64,000 nt of DNA, from the NCBI GenBank assembly GCA_022510905.1, contig JAFLSN010000002.1, positions 92,727-156,726 on the forward strand, read 5' to 3'. The translations under genes were made by a program, and so were the position numbers. Every line of letters starts with the position of its first letter. The stretch's first letter is position 1. Shown here in pieces: positions 18,695-27,810 of the stretch. The notes beneath the pieces were generated by a model. The model saw only the letters and a program-made list of their open reading frames with translations, had not been told where the DNA came from and ran no database searches. The DNA comes from Treponema sp. (GTDB lineage: Bacteria; Spirochaetota; Spirochaetia; Treponematales; Treponemataceae).

Positions 18695-20634
18695 TAGTAC
18701 CGATGAAAAAGGTCTCCTTGGTTGTGCTTGACACTGCCCGCCGTGACGCTGTAAAAAAACTGCGGTCGCTTGGCGTAGTGCATGTAGAAGCACTTGAAGG
18801 TTCCGGTCAGGCGCTTTCGGCCTTTAAGGAAGCGTCTTCGCAGACTGACAAGGCCATAGGCATACTTGATGAAATAAAGCTTCCCAAAAAACAGCTTCCT
18901 TCTTCTGTTCCGTTTATTTCGGTGCAGGAAGGTGCCAAAACGGTGGAACGCATTGTCTCGCTGAGTGAGAAAAAGAAGGCTCTGCTTGACAGCATCTCAC
19001 AGGACACGCAGGAGCTGGAGCGCATGGTTCGCTGGGGTACTGTTTCTCCCGAGGATTTTTCTGAGCTTGCCGCGCATGGGATTTTTCTGTATCCATATGA
19101 GATTCCGCAGGACAAGTATGCGCTTATTGGCGATAGCGTGGAAACGGTGCTGGTGAACAGCAACGGCGGTACATCCCGCTTTCTGCTGCTTTCTTCCGCT
19201 GAAATAACGCAAAAGCCCGAAGGTCTTCCTCCAGAGGCATATGCGGTTCCTCTTCCACGGGCTTCGACTGAGCGGCTGGAGCGTGACATTGCGGCCCACA
19301 TGCAGGAGGTCACCGCAATTGAGGCGGAACTTAGGCAGCACAAGCGTTACCGTGAGGCTCTTGTTTCATATAAAGCTGCACTTGCCACTGATATAGAAGC
19401 TGAAACCCTGTTTACTGGCATGGGTCATGAGGAAGATTCTCCGAATCCAGATACGGCGCTGGCTTGGCTTACCGGATATGTTCCGGTTGACAGCTTTGCA
19501 AATTTCGAGGCTGCCGCACGGCAGTACGAGTGGGCATTTGTGGCAACCGATCCCGCAGACGATGACCCGGTGCCTACAAAACTGCATAACAATCGGCTGG
19601 TGAGCCTTATCTACCCATTGACCGACTTTTTGGACGTTACCCCAGGCTATCGTGAATACGATATTTCCGGCTGGTTCCTTTTGTTCTTCTGTGTTTTCTT
19701 TGCCATGATTTTTGGCGATGCCGGTTATGGCGCGCTTATCGCGCTCGTAGGGGTGATGCTTGCGTTCAAGTCAAAGCGGGCGGACTCCGTTTCTGTGCTT
19801 GTGATTCTGCTGGGATTTTGCACGATGGTGTGGGGAACCCTTACCTGCACATGCTTTGGTATTGAGGCAGCGCGACTTCCTGCCTGGTTCGTGAAACTCA
19901 GCGCGATAAGTCCATTTTCGCCCGAGGGAATCGGACGGAACGGGCTTAAAATCGGCGCTGACGGTGCCAACGTGAACCAGAAGATTTTCTGTTTTGTGCT
20001 GGCGCTCGTTCAGCTTAGCATCGCCCATGTAAAAGGAATCGCGGCAAACCGTAAAAGTCTAAAAGCTTTTGGTGAGCTGGGGGCCTTGCTCGAACTGTGG
20101 GGGATGTTCTACGTTGTTATGAGCATGGTTGTTGATTCGGTTAAATATCCTCTGGGTATAACGAACCAGACCATCATGCTGTTCAACGGACGGCTTGCCC
20201 TTCCATATCTTGCTGTGGGTGTGCTGTTGTTTGGTTTTGTGTTGAACTTCGTGTTTTCCAACTATGAAGGAAGTATCGGCGCTTCGGTGCTGGAAAGCTG
20301 CAAAAACATCATCAGCGTGCTGTTGGGTATCGTGAACGTGTTTTCCGACATCGTGTCGTATATTCGGCTGTGGGCGGTGGCATTGGCAGGTGCGGCTATC
20401 AGTTCAACCGTGAATGCAATGGCGGGACCCATGCTTGGAAAACTGGTGCTTGTAGCAGGAGGTGTTGTTCTGCTCCTGTTCGGGCATGGACTGAACCTCA
20501 TGCTCAATCTGCTTTCGGTGATTGTGCATGGTGTCCGTCTGAACACACTGGAATTTTCGACCCACTTGGGCATGACTTGGAGCGGTATCAGGTATCGGCC
20601 GTTCCGGAACAATGGTACTGGTACTGAGTGGTAG
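18691..20634 (+). CDS. atpI: V-type ATPase subunit I
   Basis: Membrane stator subunit (equivalent of eukaryotic subunit a), 647 residues. Residues 1-330 are a soluble helical arm beginning MIVPMKKVSLVVLD, and residues 330-640 hold about seven or eight membrane helices. Typical segments are FFAMIFGDAGYGALIAL, and ISYIR-type VSYIRLWAVALAGAAIS, whose Arg is the likely ion-path residue, followed by GHGLNLMLNLLSVIVHG. It overlaps atpD by four bases. A 130-base gap with a hairpin and a possible promoter separates it from atpK. Confidence 0.94.
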   Translation: MIVPMKKVSLVVLDTARRDAVKKLRSLGVVHVEALEGSGQALSAFKEASSQTDKAIGILDEIKLPKKQLPSSVPFISVQEGAKTVERIVSLSEKKKALLDSISQDTQELERMVRWGTVSPEDFSELAAHGIFLYPYEIPQDKYALIGDSVETVLVNSNGGTSRFLLLSSAEITQKPEGLPPEAYAVPLPRASTERLERDIAAHMQEVTAIEAELRQHKRYREALVSYKAALATDIEAETLFTGMGHEEDSPNPDTALAWLTGYVPVDSFANFEAAARQYEWAFVATDPADDDPVPTKLHNNRLVSLIYPLTDFLDVTPGYREYDISGWFLLFFCVFFAMIFGDAGYGALIALVGVMLAFKSKRADSVSVLVILLGFCTMVWGTLTCTCFGIEAARLPAWFVKLSAISPFSPEGIGRNGLKIGADGANVNQKIFCFVLALVQLSIAHVKGIAANRKSLKAFGELGALLELWGMFYVVMSMVVDSVKYPLGITNQTIMLFNGRLALPYLAVGVLLFGFVLNFVFSNYEGSIGASVLESCKNIISVLLGIVNVFSDIVSYIRLWAVALAGAAISSTVNAMAGPMLGKLVLVAGGVVLLLFGHGLNLMLNLLSVIVHGVRLNTLEFSTHLGMTWSGIRYRPFRNNGTGTEW

Positions 20635-20643
20635 CGGAATGCA

Positions 20644-20731
20644 TGTTGCGAAAGCCATCGTCATGTATTGTGGTGTGGCTTTTGCGCAGGCAGTAACGGT
20701 TTTTACAGTGGACGGTCGTTCACTTTAAATA
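20644..20731 (+). promoter_or_regulatory. Hairpin and possible promoter between atpI and atpK
   Basis: AAAGCCA pairs with TGGCTTT (about 20650-20683, extendable with a G-U pair), forming a stem in the intergenic RNA. Downstream TTTACA (20702-20707) with an 18-base spacer and TAAATA (20726-20731) could be a promoter for atpK alone. Either would help raise proteolipid level over the other subunits. Confidence 0.4.
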
Positions 20732-20764
20732 ATGAATGTATTAAACTTTTATAAGGAGTTTTGT

Positions 20765-21196
20765 ATGAATTGGGGTATGATTGGTGCAGGTGTAGTGATG
20801 GGTATTGCCGCCATGGGCAGTGCAATAGGGATCGGCATTGCAGGGCAGGGGGCCATCGGTGCATGGAAGCGCTGTTATCTGAACAACAAGCCGGCTCCGT
20901 TTTTGCTGGTGGTGTTCGCGGGTGCGCCGTTGACTCAGACCATTTACGGTTATCTGCTTATGAACACCATGAAAAGCCGTGCCGCCACTAGTGGCGACCC
21001 GTTCTTTTTGCTTGGGCTTGGCATTGCCTGTGGGCTTTCCATGTGTATGTCGGCCATTGCGCAGGGCAAGGCAGGTGCGGCTGGTAGCGATGCATTGGCA
21101 GAAACCGGCAAGGGCTTTACCAACTACATCATGGTGGTCGGTCTTTGCGAAACCATCGCTCTGTTCAGCATGGTATTCGGCATGATGGCCGCATAA
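20765..21196 (+). CDS. atpK: V-type ATPase subunit K (proteolipid, rotor ring)
   Basis: 143 residues with four membrane helices arising from a duplicated hairpin (GIAAMGSAIGIGIAGQGAIGA in the first, GIACGLSMCMSAIAQG in the second). The ion-binding Glu is present only in the second hairpin (GLCETIALF). LTQTIYG in the first hairpin and AIAQGKAG in the second match the Thr, Gln and Gln ligands of the sodium-binding site described for Enterococcus hirae NtpK. The start at ATG 20765 has TAAGGAG upstream; an earlier in-frame ATG at 20732 has none. Confidence 0.93.
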   Translation: MNWGMIGAGVVMGIAAMGSAIGIGIAGQGAIGAWKRCYLNNKPAPFLLVVFAGAPLTQTIYGYLLMNTMKSRAATSGDPFFLLGLGIACGLSMCMSAIAQGKAGAAGSDALAETGKGFTNYIMVVGLCETIALFSMVFGMMAA

Positions 21197-21241
21197 CAAT
21201 CTTTCTGCCACTTTCAGCTTGAGACGTGGCGCAGATCTTAA

Positions 21242-21299
21242 AGGCGCGGTGTGTGGAGCTTGTTGTAAACTGCTCCACCATTCCGCGCCTTGTTTTTTT
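21242..21299 (+). terminator. Rho-independent terminator of the V-ATPase operon
   Basis: AGGCGCGG and TGGAGC pair with GCTCCA and CCGCGCCT around a 12-base loop, with small internal bulges, followed by TTGTTTTTTT. It lies 46 bases after atpK and overlaps only the rejected upstream extension of ispG. Confidence 0.85.
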
Positions 21300-21312
21300 G
21301 CGAGGAACAGTA

Positions 21313-22413
21313 ATGGCCAGCTATAAAACACCTCGGGTGGTATCGGTTGGAGGAACTGGAGGAGTTCAAAAAATTCTGCTGGGCGGTAACAACCCAGTTA
21401 CAGTCCAGTCGATGTGGAAAGAAAGCATCTCTTCGCTGCAGGATGATTTTTCACGCCTTGATGCATTGCTTTCACGTCTTGAAGAGCTTCGTGCTTTGGG
21501 GCTTGATATAATGCGCTTTGCCGTTCCAGACCATGAAAGCGCGAATGCACTCTGCGCTATTGCCTCACATACTTCAATGCCGGTCGTGGCCGACATTCAC
21601 TTCGATTACCGCCTTGCGCTTGACTGCCTCAAGGGATCTGTCTCGGCCATCAGGATAAATCCCGGCAACATCGGGAGCCCTGATAGGGTGGAGGCTGTTG
21701 TGCGTGCTGCCAGCGAAAAAGGAGCGGCGCTCCGTATCGGCGTAAATTCTGGCAGCCTTCCTGCGGATTTGGCGAACTCTGTTTCCGCAGGAAAATTGTC
21801 ACGTTCAAAGGCGCTCTGCGAGGCGGCTCTCCGTGAAGTTCACGTGTGCGAATCCTTTGGTTTTACCAATCTCGTGGTTAGCATGAAGGCTTCCTCCGTG
21901 CAGGAAACAATAGAGGCAAATCGTGCCTTTGCCCTTCAGAGTGATATTCCGCTGCATGTGGGCGTAACAGAAGCTGGCCCGCTCATAACAGGCGTGGTAA
22001 AATCGACTCTCGCGTTTTCAGCTTTGCTCTCCGATGGCATCGGTTCAACGATTCGGGTCAGCCTTTCTTCAAGCCCGGAAAATGAAGTGATTGCTGCCCG
22101 GGAAATTCTGCACGAATGCGGAAAACGCTCGGGCGGTGTCACGCTTGTAAGCTGTCCGCGCTGCGGCCGTGAAGGGTTTGATGTGCACGGTTTTATGGAG
22201 CGCTGGCAGAACACGCTTCTTTCGCTCAAAAAAAATGTCACTATCGCCGTTATGGGTTGCGTGGTAAACGGCCCTGGCGAAGCCAGTCATGCCGATTTGG
22301 GTATTGCCGGGGGCGGGCAGAAAGTTATTTTGTTCAAACACGGAAAAATAATGCAAACAATTGACGCAAAAGATGCCGATACTGAATTCAGAAATGCATT
22401 GGAGTCTTTGTAG
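21313..22413 (+). CDS. ispG: 4-hydroxy-3-methylbut-2-enyl diphosphate synthase
   Basis: Iron-sulfur enzyme of the MEP isoprenoid pathway, converting MEcPP to HMBPP. From ATG 21313 it is 366 residues and begins MASYKTPRVV. GCGAGGA lies upstream. Motifs include GGNNPVTVQSMW near the N-terminus, the TIM-barrel segment PVVADIHFDYRLAL and RINPGNIG. The 4Fe-4S cysteines are in SCPRCGR and MGCVVNGPGE. It follows the V-ATPase terminator closely, so its promoter must lie within or just after the hairpin, or some read-through occurs. Confidence 0.95.
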   Translation: MASYKTPRVVSVGGTGGVQKILLGGNNPVTVQSMWKESISSLQDDFSRLDALLSRLEELRALGLDIMRFAVPDHESANALCAIASHTSMPVVADIHFDYRLALDCLKGSVSAIRINPGNIGSPDRVEAVVRAASEKGAALRIGVNSGSLPADLANSVSAGKLSRSKALCEAALREVHVCESFGFTNLVVSMKASSVQETIEANRAFALQSDIPLHVGVTEAGPLITGVVKSTLAFSALLSDGIGSTIRVSLSSSPENEVIAAREILHECGKRSGGVTLVSCPRCGREGFDVHGFMERWQNTLLSLKKNVTIAVMGCVVNGPGEASHADLGIAGGGQKVILFKHGKIMQTIDAKDADTEFRNALESL

Positions 22414-22416
22414 GTC

Positions 22417-23541
22417 ATGATTCACACCAATATCCGTCATTTGTATGTTGTTTTTGCGCTCATTGTTGCCTGCGTTGGTATTGCGACTGCCCAGCAGCTG
22501 GTGGTGCGCCGTCCTGCCGAAGGTGAGGAAGACTGGAGGCTTTTGCGGAAGGCGCTTGATTTTTACGATGCTGCCAACTATGGGGACGCGCTTGCATACG
22601 CGGAGCTTGCAAAACAGAGCCGCCGCCGCGAAATAGAATGGCGTGAATTTTCTCTTGATACCGCACAGCGTTCTCGGGATGTTCGGCGTGCAGGCGACAA
22701 TTTGACCGATGTGCTTCCTGTGCTGGAAGCCAACGGGCAGACGGCTGCAAAAAGCATTATCGAAGAAACGCTGAATCGCTACGGTGAAAGCTTTTTTGGA
22801 AACAGCTTTCAGAAGGTAAAAGATTTTATCGCATTGCAGGATGCATATCCCGAGGCCGACTTTCTGATTGGAAAAATCTATCGTGTTGAAGGGGAAAGCG
22901 CTCTTGCTTTTGATTTTATGAACCGTGCTCTTCGTGGGGCCCGTTGGCTTGATGTAATGAACCAGCAGTATGACATGCTGTATGAGCTTGCAGACCTTTC
23001 TTATGATTTGGGACGGCTTGATGACTATGAAAAATATCTTTTGCTCGTGCTGAAAGACGACCGATTTTACACAAATCCTTCATTCATGAATGCTATGCTC
23101 AGAACTCTTGGCACAGAAACTCCCGATGCTGTTGAAAAATTCTTTCTGCTTTATCGTGATGAAAATGATATTCCGCTTGAAGCTTGCGCCCTGCTTTCTG
23201 ACTATTACAAGGAGCGGAACCAATTGAAAAAGGCGTTGGAATGTTCAGCGCTGGGAGCTGTCATTTCATTTTCAAAACTGTTCTACATTCTACGTGACCG
23301 TATTCCTACTTACAATTATACGAACCTTTCTGACCTGCTTTTGAAGGCGGCCGACTACGAAGACATTGTAGTGTGGGGAAACAACAACAAAGTGTGGGAG
23401 CTGTTCTATTCTCTTTCTCAGATAGCAGCCGCTTATGGAAAACCTGTTTTTTCCCGTACATTGCTGGAAGTGCTTGCAAGTGCCGAACCGGAACCGTACT
23501 GGCGAAAAAAGGCCACAGCCAGCCTTGCTGGTTCAGAATGA
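22417..23541 (+). CDS. Exported protein of unknown function, helical-repeat type
   Basis: 374 residues with an N-terminal signal sequence (hydrophobic about residues 8-24, likely cut near TAQQ), so periplasmic. The remainder is helical with TPR-like spacing (ALDFYDAANYGDALAYAELA, then ALAFDFMNRALRGARW, then ECSALGAV). It starts three bases after the ispG stop and is probably cotranscribed. No enzyme motif is visible. It ends 30 bases from the convergent outer-membrane protein gene, with no terminator hairpin in between. Confidence 0.82.
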   Translation: MIHTNIRHLYVVFALIVACVGIATAQQLVVRRPAEGEEDWRLLRKALDFYDAANYGDALAYAELAKQSRRREIEWREFSLDTAQRSRDVRRAGDNLTDVLPVLEANGQTAAKSIIEETLNRYGESFFGNSFQKVKDFIALQDAYPEADFLIGKIYRVEGESALAFDFMNRALRGARWLDVMNQQYDMLYELADLSYDLGRLDDYEKYLLLVLKDDRFYTNPSFMNAMLRTLGTETPDAVEKFFLLYRDENDIPLEACALLSDYYKERNQLKKALECSALGAVISFSKLFYILRDRIPTYNYTNLSDLLLKAADYEDIVVWGNNNKVWELFYSLSQIAAAYGKPVFSRTLLEVLASAEPEPYWRKKATASLAGSE

Positions 23542-23571
23542 ATTTATCTGGAGAGTCTGGAATCTGTGGCG

Positions 23572-25278
23572 CTAGTAGTGCATGAGCATTCCAAAATAAA
23601 TTTCTTTGTTTGAAATCGGTTCCCTCCATGAATAGTCAAGGCCTATCTTGTCTTCCAAAATGGAGCGTCCTACATCCAGCCCGATGCTAAGCCTGAGTGT
23701 AAAACTTTTCCATTTTTGCGGGTAAATCAGGATTTCTATTCCGGCGCAGTAGAGGCCTTCCTTTGGATTGTAGCGGTTTCCCGTGAACTGGTTGTCAAAC
23801 AGGGCTATGTCAACAAAGGGGGAGACCTGCAGCTCAAAATCAAGGTACTGGAACAGCTTGTGTGGAAGTGCCCAGAATTTCTGGGCCCGCTCGCCCATGT
23901 CTTTATAGGCGCCAAACAGTTTGTATCCCCAGTCCATCCAATGGGTGGTCAGCACGTGGATTGGAAAATCTACACTCAGCGTTACCGCAGAAAGCGAGCT
24001 GAGCGCCTTTAGGTTGCTGCCCCTGGCTTTTTGGTTGTCCAGGGCACCTCGCACCCTGTTTCCGAATTCCGTGGTGTTCAGGTAGCGGGTGTGGTTTTTT
24101 GGTACCCAGGCATCAAATGTGTAAAAGGCGCTCAGGCAGGTTGAAAATTCAGCATACTTCCACGCCTTGAAATATTTTATTTCGGCTTCAAGTTTTGGGT
24201 ACAGGTTGAATGTCTGCACATTGTAAAAAAGCGATTGTGCTGTAGAGGCTTCAACCCCGTCCTTAAAATTCTCGTGCCACTGGATAAGGTCAAACGAAAA
24301 ACGCTGTCCTATGGAAATCAGCGGACTGCGCAAATCCTGATTTTCAATATCAATGCCGTCGATATCCCAGTTGTATATGCTGTGCACAAACGGTGTCCAC
24401 ATAAGTGCCTTTGTGCTGGTAAGCATTCTGAGCACGATTGGGGCATCGATGTCAAATTGTTCGGAAAAATATGTGCTGTCGCCAAAATCAATATAATCAG
24501 TGTCACGCACGGCACCTTGAACCAGTGTCAGGTTCAGCATGTTCCGGCCAAACGGAATGCCCACGACCAGGCCTGTACGTGCGTTGTATTCAAGCCCGAA
24601 GTCGGCCGAGTTTGTCCAAGACAGTTTTGCATCGTTTATCCACTTGTTGCGGGTGGAGCCAAGCGTGAAGGGCAGGCTGTATGAAAATGCCGTGCCAATC
24701 GTTACCAGAGAAAAATCGTCAGGATTTTCTTTTGTGCCAAGATTCAAGAATACTTCCGCACTGAGGGGACTCAATGTGCCGGCAAAGTTCAAATCGTTCA
24801 GTATGATTTTGAATTCTGCACCCTGGTTTGAGTTGTAGCCCGGCTTTGGCAGTATAAGCATGTGATGGGAATCGTCAAACTGGAAAACGACATCCACCAT
24901 GTGGATGTCGTTTTCGTCTGCTTCCTGCACGGTATAGGAAGATGTGATGTTTTCAAAAAAACGGGTGTCATCGATTTCCTGCTTTAAATCATTGATGTAT
25001 GACTCAATAGCTTCCGTTGAAGAAAATGTGCGTTCTTTGTCAACGTTGATAAGCCTGTCTATCTGGCTTGGTTTTGTAATGCCTGTTGGAAGGTATGTCA
25101 CGCTGCCGATTCGGAATGTCTGTCCATGTGCGGCGGCGACATCGTTTGTGTCGGCAAGCTGGGCGGGCGGCACTGCATCCTGGAATTGTTCGCCTTCAGG
25201 AATTTTTTCTGTTTCCTGGGAAAACACGGCGCAGGTGCACAAAAGAAAGGCGGCAGCTAAAAACCGTTTTATGTCCAT
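23572..25278 (-). CDS. Omp85/BamA-like outer-membrane protein with POTRA-type domain
   Basis: 568 residues from the ATG at 25278, with a signal sequence (MDIKRFLAAAFLLCTCAVFS). Residues about 50-140 look like one POTRA domain (INDLKQEIDDTRFFENITSS pattern). The rest alternates aromatic and polar residues as in a beta-barrel and ends in an aromatic residue (FGMLMHY). It is much shorter than BamA, so a dedicated Omp85-type porin or surface-export protein is more likely than the general assembly factor. It overlaps the upstream phosphoglycosyltransferase gene as ATGA, so it is the last gene of the surface-polymer operon. Confidence 0.72.
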   Translation of the reverse strand: MDIKRFLAAAFLLCTCAVFSQETEKIPEGEQFQDAVPPAQLADTNDVAAAHGQTFRIGSVTYLPTGITKPSQIDRLINVDKERTFSSTEAIESYINDLKQEIDDTRFFENITSSYTVQEADENDIHMVDVVFQFDDSHHMLILPKPGYNSNQGAEFKIILNDLNFAGTLSPLSAEVFLNLGTKENPDDFSLVTIGTAFSYSLPFTLGSTRNKWINDAKLSWTNSADFGLEYNARTGLVVGIPFGRNMLNLTLVQGAVRDTDYIDFGDSTYFSEQFDIDAPIVLRMLTSTKALMWTPFVHSIYNWDIDGIDIENQDLRSPLISIGQRFSFDLIQWHENFKDGVEASTAQSLFYNVQTFNLYPKLEAEIKYFKAWKYAEFSTCLSAFYTFDAWVPKNHTRYLNTTEFGNRVRGALDNQKARGSNLKALSSLSAVTLSVDFPIHVLTTHWMDWGYKLFGAYKDMGERAQKFWALPHKLFQYLDFELQVSPFVDIALFDNQFTGNRYNPKEGLYCAGIEILIYPQKWKSFTLRLSIGLDVGRSILEDKIGLDYSWREPISNKEIYFGMLMHY

Positions 25279-26702
25279 CAGTATGCGCCTTTCCTTCTGA
25301 GTACAACCCATACAGTTTTTATAAGAATCCATATGTCAAGCCAGATAGACCAGTTCTGGATATAGTATGTGTCAAGAGTGATTCTCTCTTCGTAGCCGGT
25401 ATCGCTTCGCCCTGAAATCTGCCACATGCCGCTTAAGCCCGGTTTGACCGAAAGCACGTAGTCCGCGTAGGCACCGTATTTTGCAAGTTCCGCTTCTGTC
25501 ACCGGGCGTGGGCCCACAAATGACATTTGGCCGAGCAGTATGTTCCACATCTGAGGAATTTCATCAAGGCTTGTCTTGCGGAGAATCTTTCCGAAAGGTG
25601 TTACACGGGGGTCGTCGGTAAATTTGCGCTCTTTTTCCCATTCTGCGGCTCTCACAGGGTCGTTGGCAAGAATCTGTTCAAGTTGCTTGTCGGCATCTAT
25701 TGCCATCGAGCGGAATTTCCAGCAGCGGATTTCTTTTCTGTTTTTGCCTACCCGCTTGTGTCCATAAAATATCGGCCCGGGCGATGTCAGCTTGATGCAT
25801 AGGGCAATGCATAGTGTGAGCGGGATGAGAAGCGGCGAAAACACGACTATGATAAATATGTCGATAAAACGTTTTAAGGCAAGTGCGCTCTGCCGGGTGA
25901 GGTAGTTTGTAGAAGAAAAGCCCAATATGCCACCGAAATTCCGCATTCTGAGCGACATGTTTGTGGCAATCTGTGATTTTGGCACACGGATCACATAGCG
26001 GTAATACGTTTGCAGTTCTTCAAGATGCTCCGTGTAGTCACAGATGATTGCCACTTTTATATTGAGTTTTTTGATAAGCGCGAAAAGCTCCTCTGTGTAG
26101 GTACGAACTGGAACTCCGTGATATTCCAGAGTGCCATCGTTTGCGTCGGTGATTATTAGCACGGGTGTGTAGCCGTAGTAGGGACGGTTGAGCAGTCTGT
26201 CTACAATCACGTTGGCCCGGTGGCCATGGCTGTATACTACGGCCGGAACGCCCCAGCCTTTTAAATGCGTGAATATGCGCCGTCCCAATTCACGTCCGCC
26301 GGGAAGAAGGACTGTGGCAAACGGCCATGAAACTGTAAGCGCGGCGGCAATCGCCCAGCGTTCCGGTTCATCTTGAATCGTCACGCTGAATGCTATGCCT
26401 ATGAACGAAAAAAAAGTGCATAGCGAAAACCGTTTTACTTCATCTTCCGGTGCCGTGAGGATGCCGGGATAGAGTCCTGCCGCGTAAAACACCACGAGGA
26501 TGAATGGCATATAGATATAGTAGGTGACAAACGAACGGAAGTTAATCCAGCTGTCGTTTATCAGGTTTATGATGAAAAAACCGATGCCAAGCGAAAGCAT
26601 GGTCATAAAAAAATCCAGCAGCATCAGGGCAAGCCCGGAAAGAAAAGAGCTGGTAACTTTATAGTGTGACTTTAACGAGCGTTCAAATTCTTCTTCTGAC
26701 AT
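25278..26702 (-). CDS. Polyprenyl-phosphate phosphoglycosyltransferase (WbaP type)
   Basis: Starts a lipid-linked glycan by transferring a sugar phosphate to undecaprenyl phosphate. The 474-residue protein has four N-terminal membrane helices (about 20-135), a CoA-binding-like Rossmann domain (about 145-255) and a C-terminal catalytic domain with a re-entrant helix (FIDIFIIVVFSPLLIPLTL). Motifs are GPIFYGHKRVGKN, KFRSM, the catalytic Asp-Glu in KTSLDEIPQMWN, and SFVGPRP. The sugar used cannot be told. The stop overlaps the Omp85-like start. Its promoter lies directly upstream, with almost no leader. Confidence 0.92.
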   Translation of the reverse strand: MSEEEFERSLKSHYKVTSSFLSGLALMLLDFFMTMLSLGIGFFIINLINDSWINFRSFVTYYIYMPFILVVFYAAGLYPGILTAPEDEVKRFSLCTFFSFIGIAFSVTIQDEPERWAIAAALTVSWPFATVLLPGGRELGRRIFTHLKGWGVPAVVYSHGHRANVIVDRLLNRPYYGYTPVLIITDANDGTLEYHGVPVRTYTEELFALIKKLNIKVAIICDYTEHLEELQTYYRYVIRVPKSQIATNMSLRMRNFGGILGFSSTNYLTRQSALALKRFIDIFIIVVFSPLLIPLTLCIALCIKLTSPGPIFYGHKRVGKNRKEIRCWKFRSMAIDADKQLEQILANDPVRAAEWEKERKFTDDPRVTPFGKILRKTSLDEIPQMWNILLGQMSFVGPRPVTEAELAKYGAYADYVLSVKPGLSGMWQISGRSDTGYEERITLDTYYIQNWSIWLDIWILIKTVWVVLRRKGAY

Positions 26703-26713
26703 GATACCGCACC

Positions 26714-26742
26714 AGTATACTATAAAACACTGTGAGTGTCTA
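26714..26742 (-). promoter_or_regulatory. Promoter with overlapping inverted repeat, upstream of wbaP-like gene
   Basis: Read on the minus strand, TAGACA, a 17-base spacer and TATACT end 11 bases before the ATG. The inverted repeat ACACT-GTG-AGTGT (26727-26739) overlaps the -35 box and spacer and could be an operator. The -35 box overlaps the end of the upstream glycosyltransferase gene. No Shine-Dalgarno sequence fits, so a near-leaderless mRNA is likely. Confidence 0.6.
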
Positions 26743-27810
26743 TGAACGCTCCAACGCCTGCTGGATTAGAGCCGCTGTTCTGCGGTATGAGTATCGCGCC
26801 GGAATCGCAGGAAGCGGCGATTTGTCTGTGTAGAGCGCTTCCATTTTTGTGCACAAATCCTCTGGGTTTCCCGCCTCAAAAAAGACCACCGGAAATCCGC
26901 TGTAAATCTCCCGGAACACCGGGATGTCTGAAATTAGCGCTTTTGTTCCAAGGCAGAGCGCCTGAAGCGGAGGAATGCCAAAGCCTTCGTACAGTGACGG
27001 CTGCACAAGGAAACGCGCGGCCGCCAGCAGCTCAAGAAGCTGCTCGTCGCTTACATGCCCGGTGAACGTTACGCCTTCCCTTGCATGTTCTGGTATGGTT
27101 TCTGCCGTTCTTAACCGCTCCCCGGAACCTACAACAACAAGCTCGGGTGGCACCAGGCTTTTTTTGCCGCATATTATTCTGAGCTTTGCAAACGCATCAA
27201 GCAGTGTCAGAAGCCCTTTGTGCTTTTTTACATTCCCTATGAATATGATGGTGTTTGTTTTCGGAATGCTTCTACTTGGCTCCTGTTCAATATAGCTTGG
27301 AATGCCGTTGTATACAACGTGAATCGGTTTTTTGCATCCGAGCCGTTTTTGTATCCGTTCTTTGCTGAATTGCGATACCGTAAAAATCGCGCGGGATTTC
27401 CAGATGGCATACCGGTAGCATATGCCGCGTACCAATGTACCGAGCGGGCTTGCAATTCCTTTGATGTCCAGAAACACGATGTCGTGGATTGTGGTGTATT
27501 TTGGAATGTGGATGCCTGAAGGGATATTGCAGTACGGTGAAAAAAAACAATCGGCCGAGTTTATCTGTTTTGCGATTTGTTTGGGAAAATGGAACATTTC
27601 TGCGGGCGAAAACGGCTCGATGTCACACGGGATGCATGTGACGTTTTGCGCCGTAACGATGCTTCTGTGCACTGCTTCCGTGGGACGCGCGTTGTCAAAA
27701 CCGAGAAGCAGCAGGTGGTGCTGACTCTGGACAAAAAATGGAAGAATGCCGTCCAGAAATGTTCCTATTCCGCTTTTTCCGCTCATTCGGCAGTCAATGG
27801 CAATGGTCAT
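26740..27810 (-). CDS. Glycosyltransferase, GT4 family
   Basis: 356-residue GT-B fold enzyme. It begins MTIAIDCRMSGKSGIGTF, the usual start of this group, and has the donor-binding C-terminal half with FIGNVKKHKGL and the EX7E motif in EGFGIPPLQAL. It probably adds a nucleotide-activated sugar to a lipid-linked glycan in the cytoplasm. Its 5' end overlaps the next upstream glycosyltransferase by four bases. Donor and acceptor cannot be assigned. Confidence 0.88.
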   Translation of the reverse strand: MTIAIDCRMSGKSGIGTFLDGILPFFVQSQHHLLLLGFDNARPTEAVHRSIVTAQNVTCIPCDIEPFSPAEMFHFPKQIAKQINSADCFFSPYCNIPSGIHIPKYTTIHDIVFLDIKGIASPLGTLVRGICYRYAIWKSRAIFTVSQFSKERIQKRLGCKKPIHVVYNGIPSYIEQEPSRSIPKTNTIIFIGNVKKHKGLLTLLDAFAKLRIICGKKSLVPPELVVVGSGERLRTAETIPEHAREGVTFTGHVSDEQLLELLAAARFLVQPSLYEGFGIPPLQALCLGTKALISDIPVFREIYSGFPVVFFEAGNPEDLCTKMEALYTDKSPLPAIPARYSYRRTAALIQQALERS

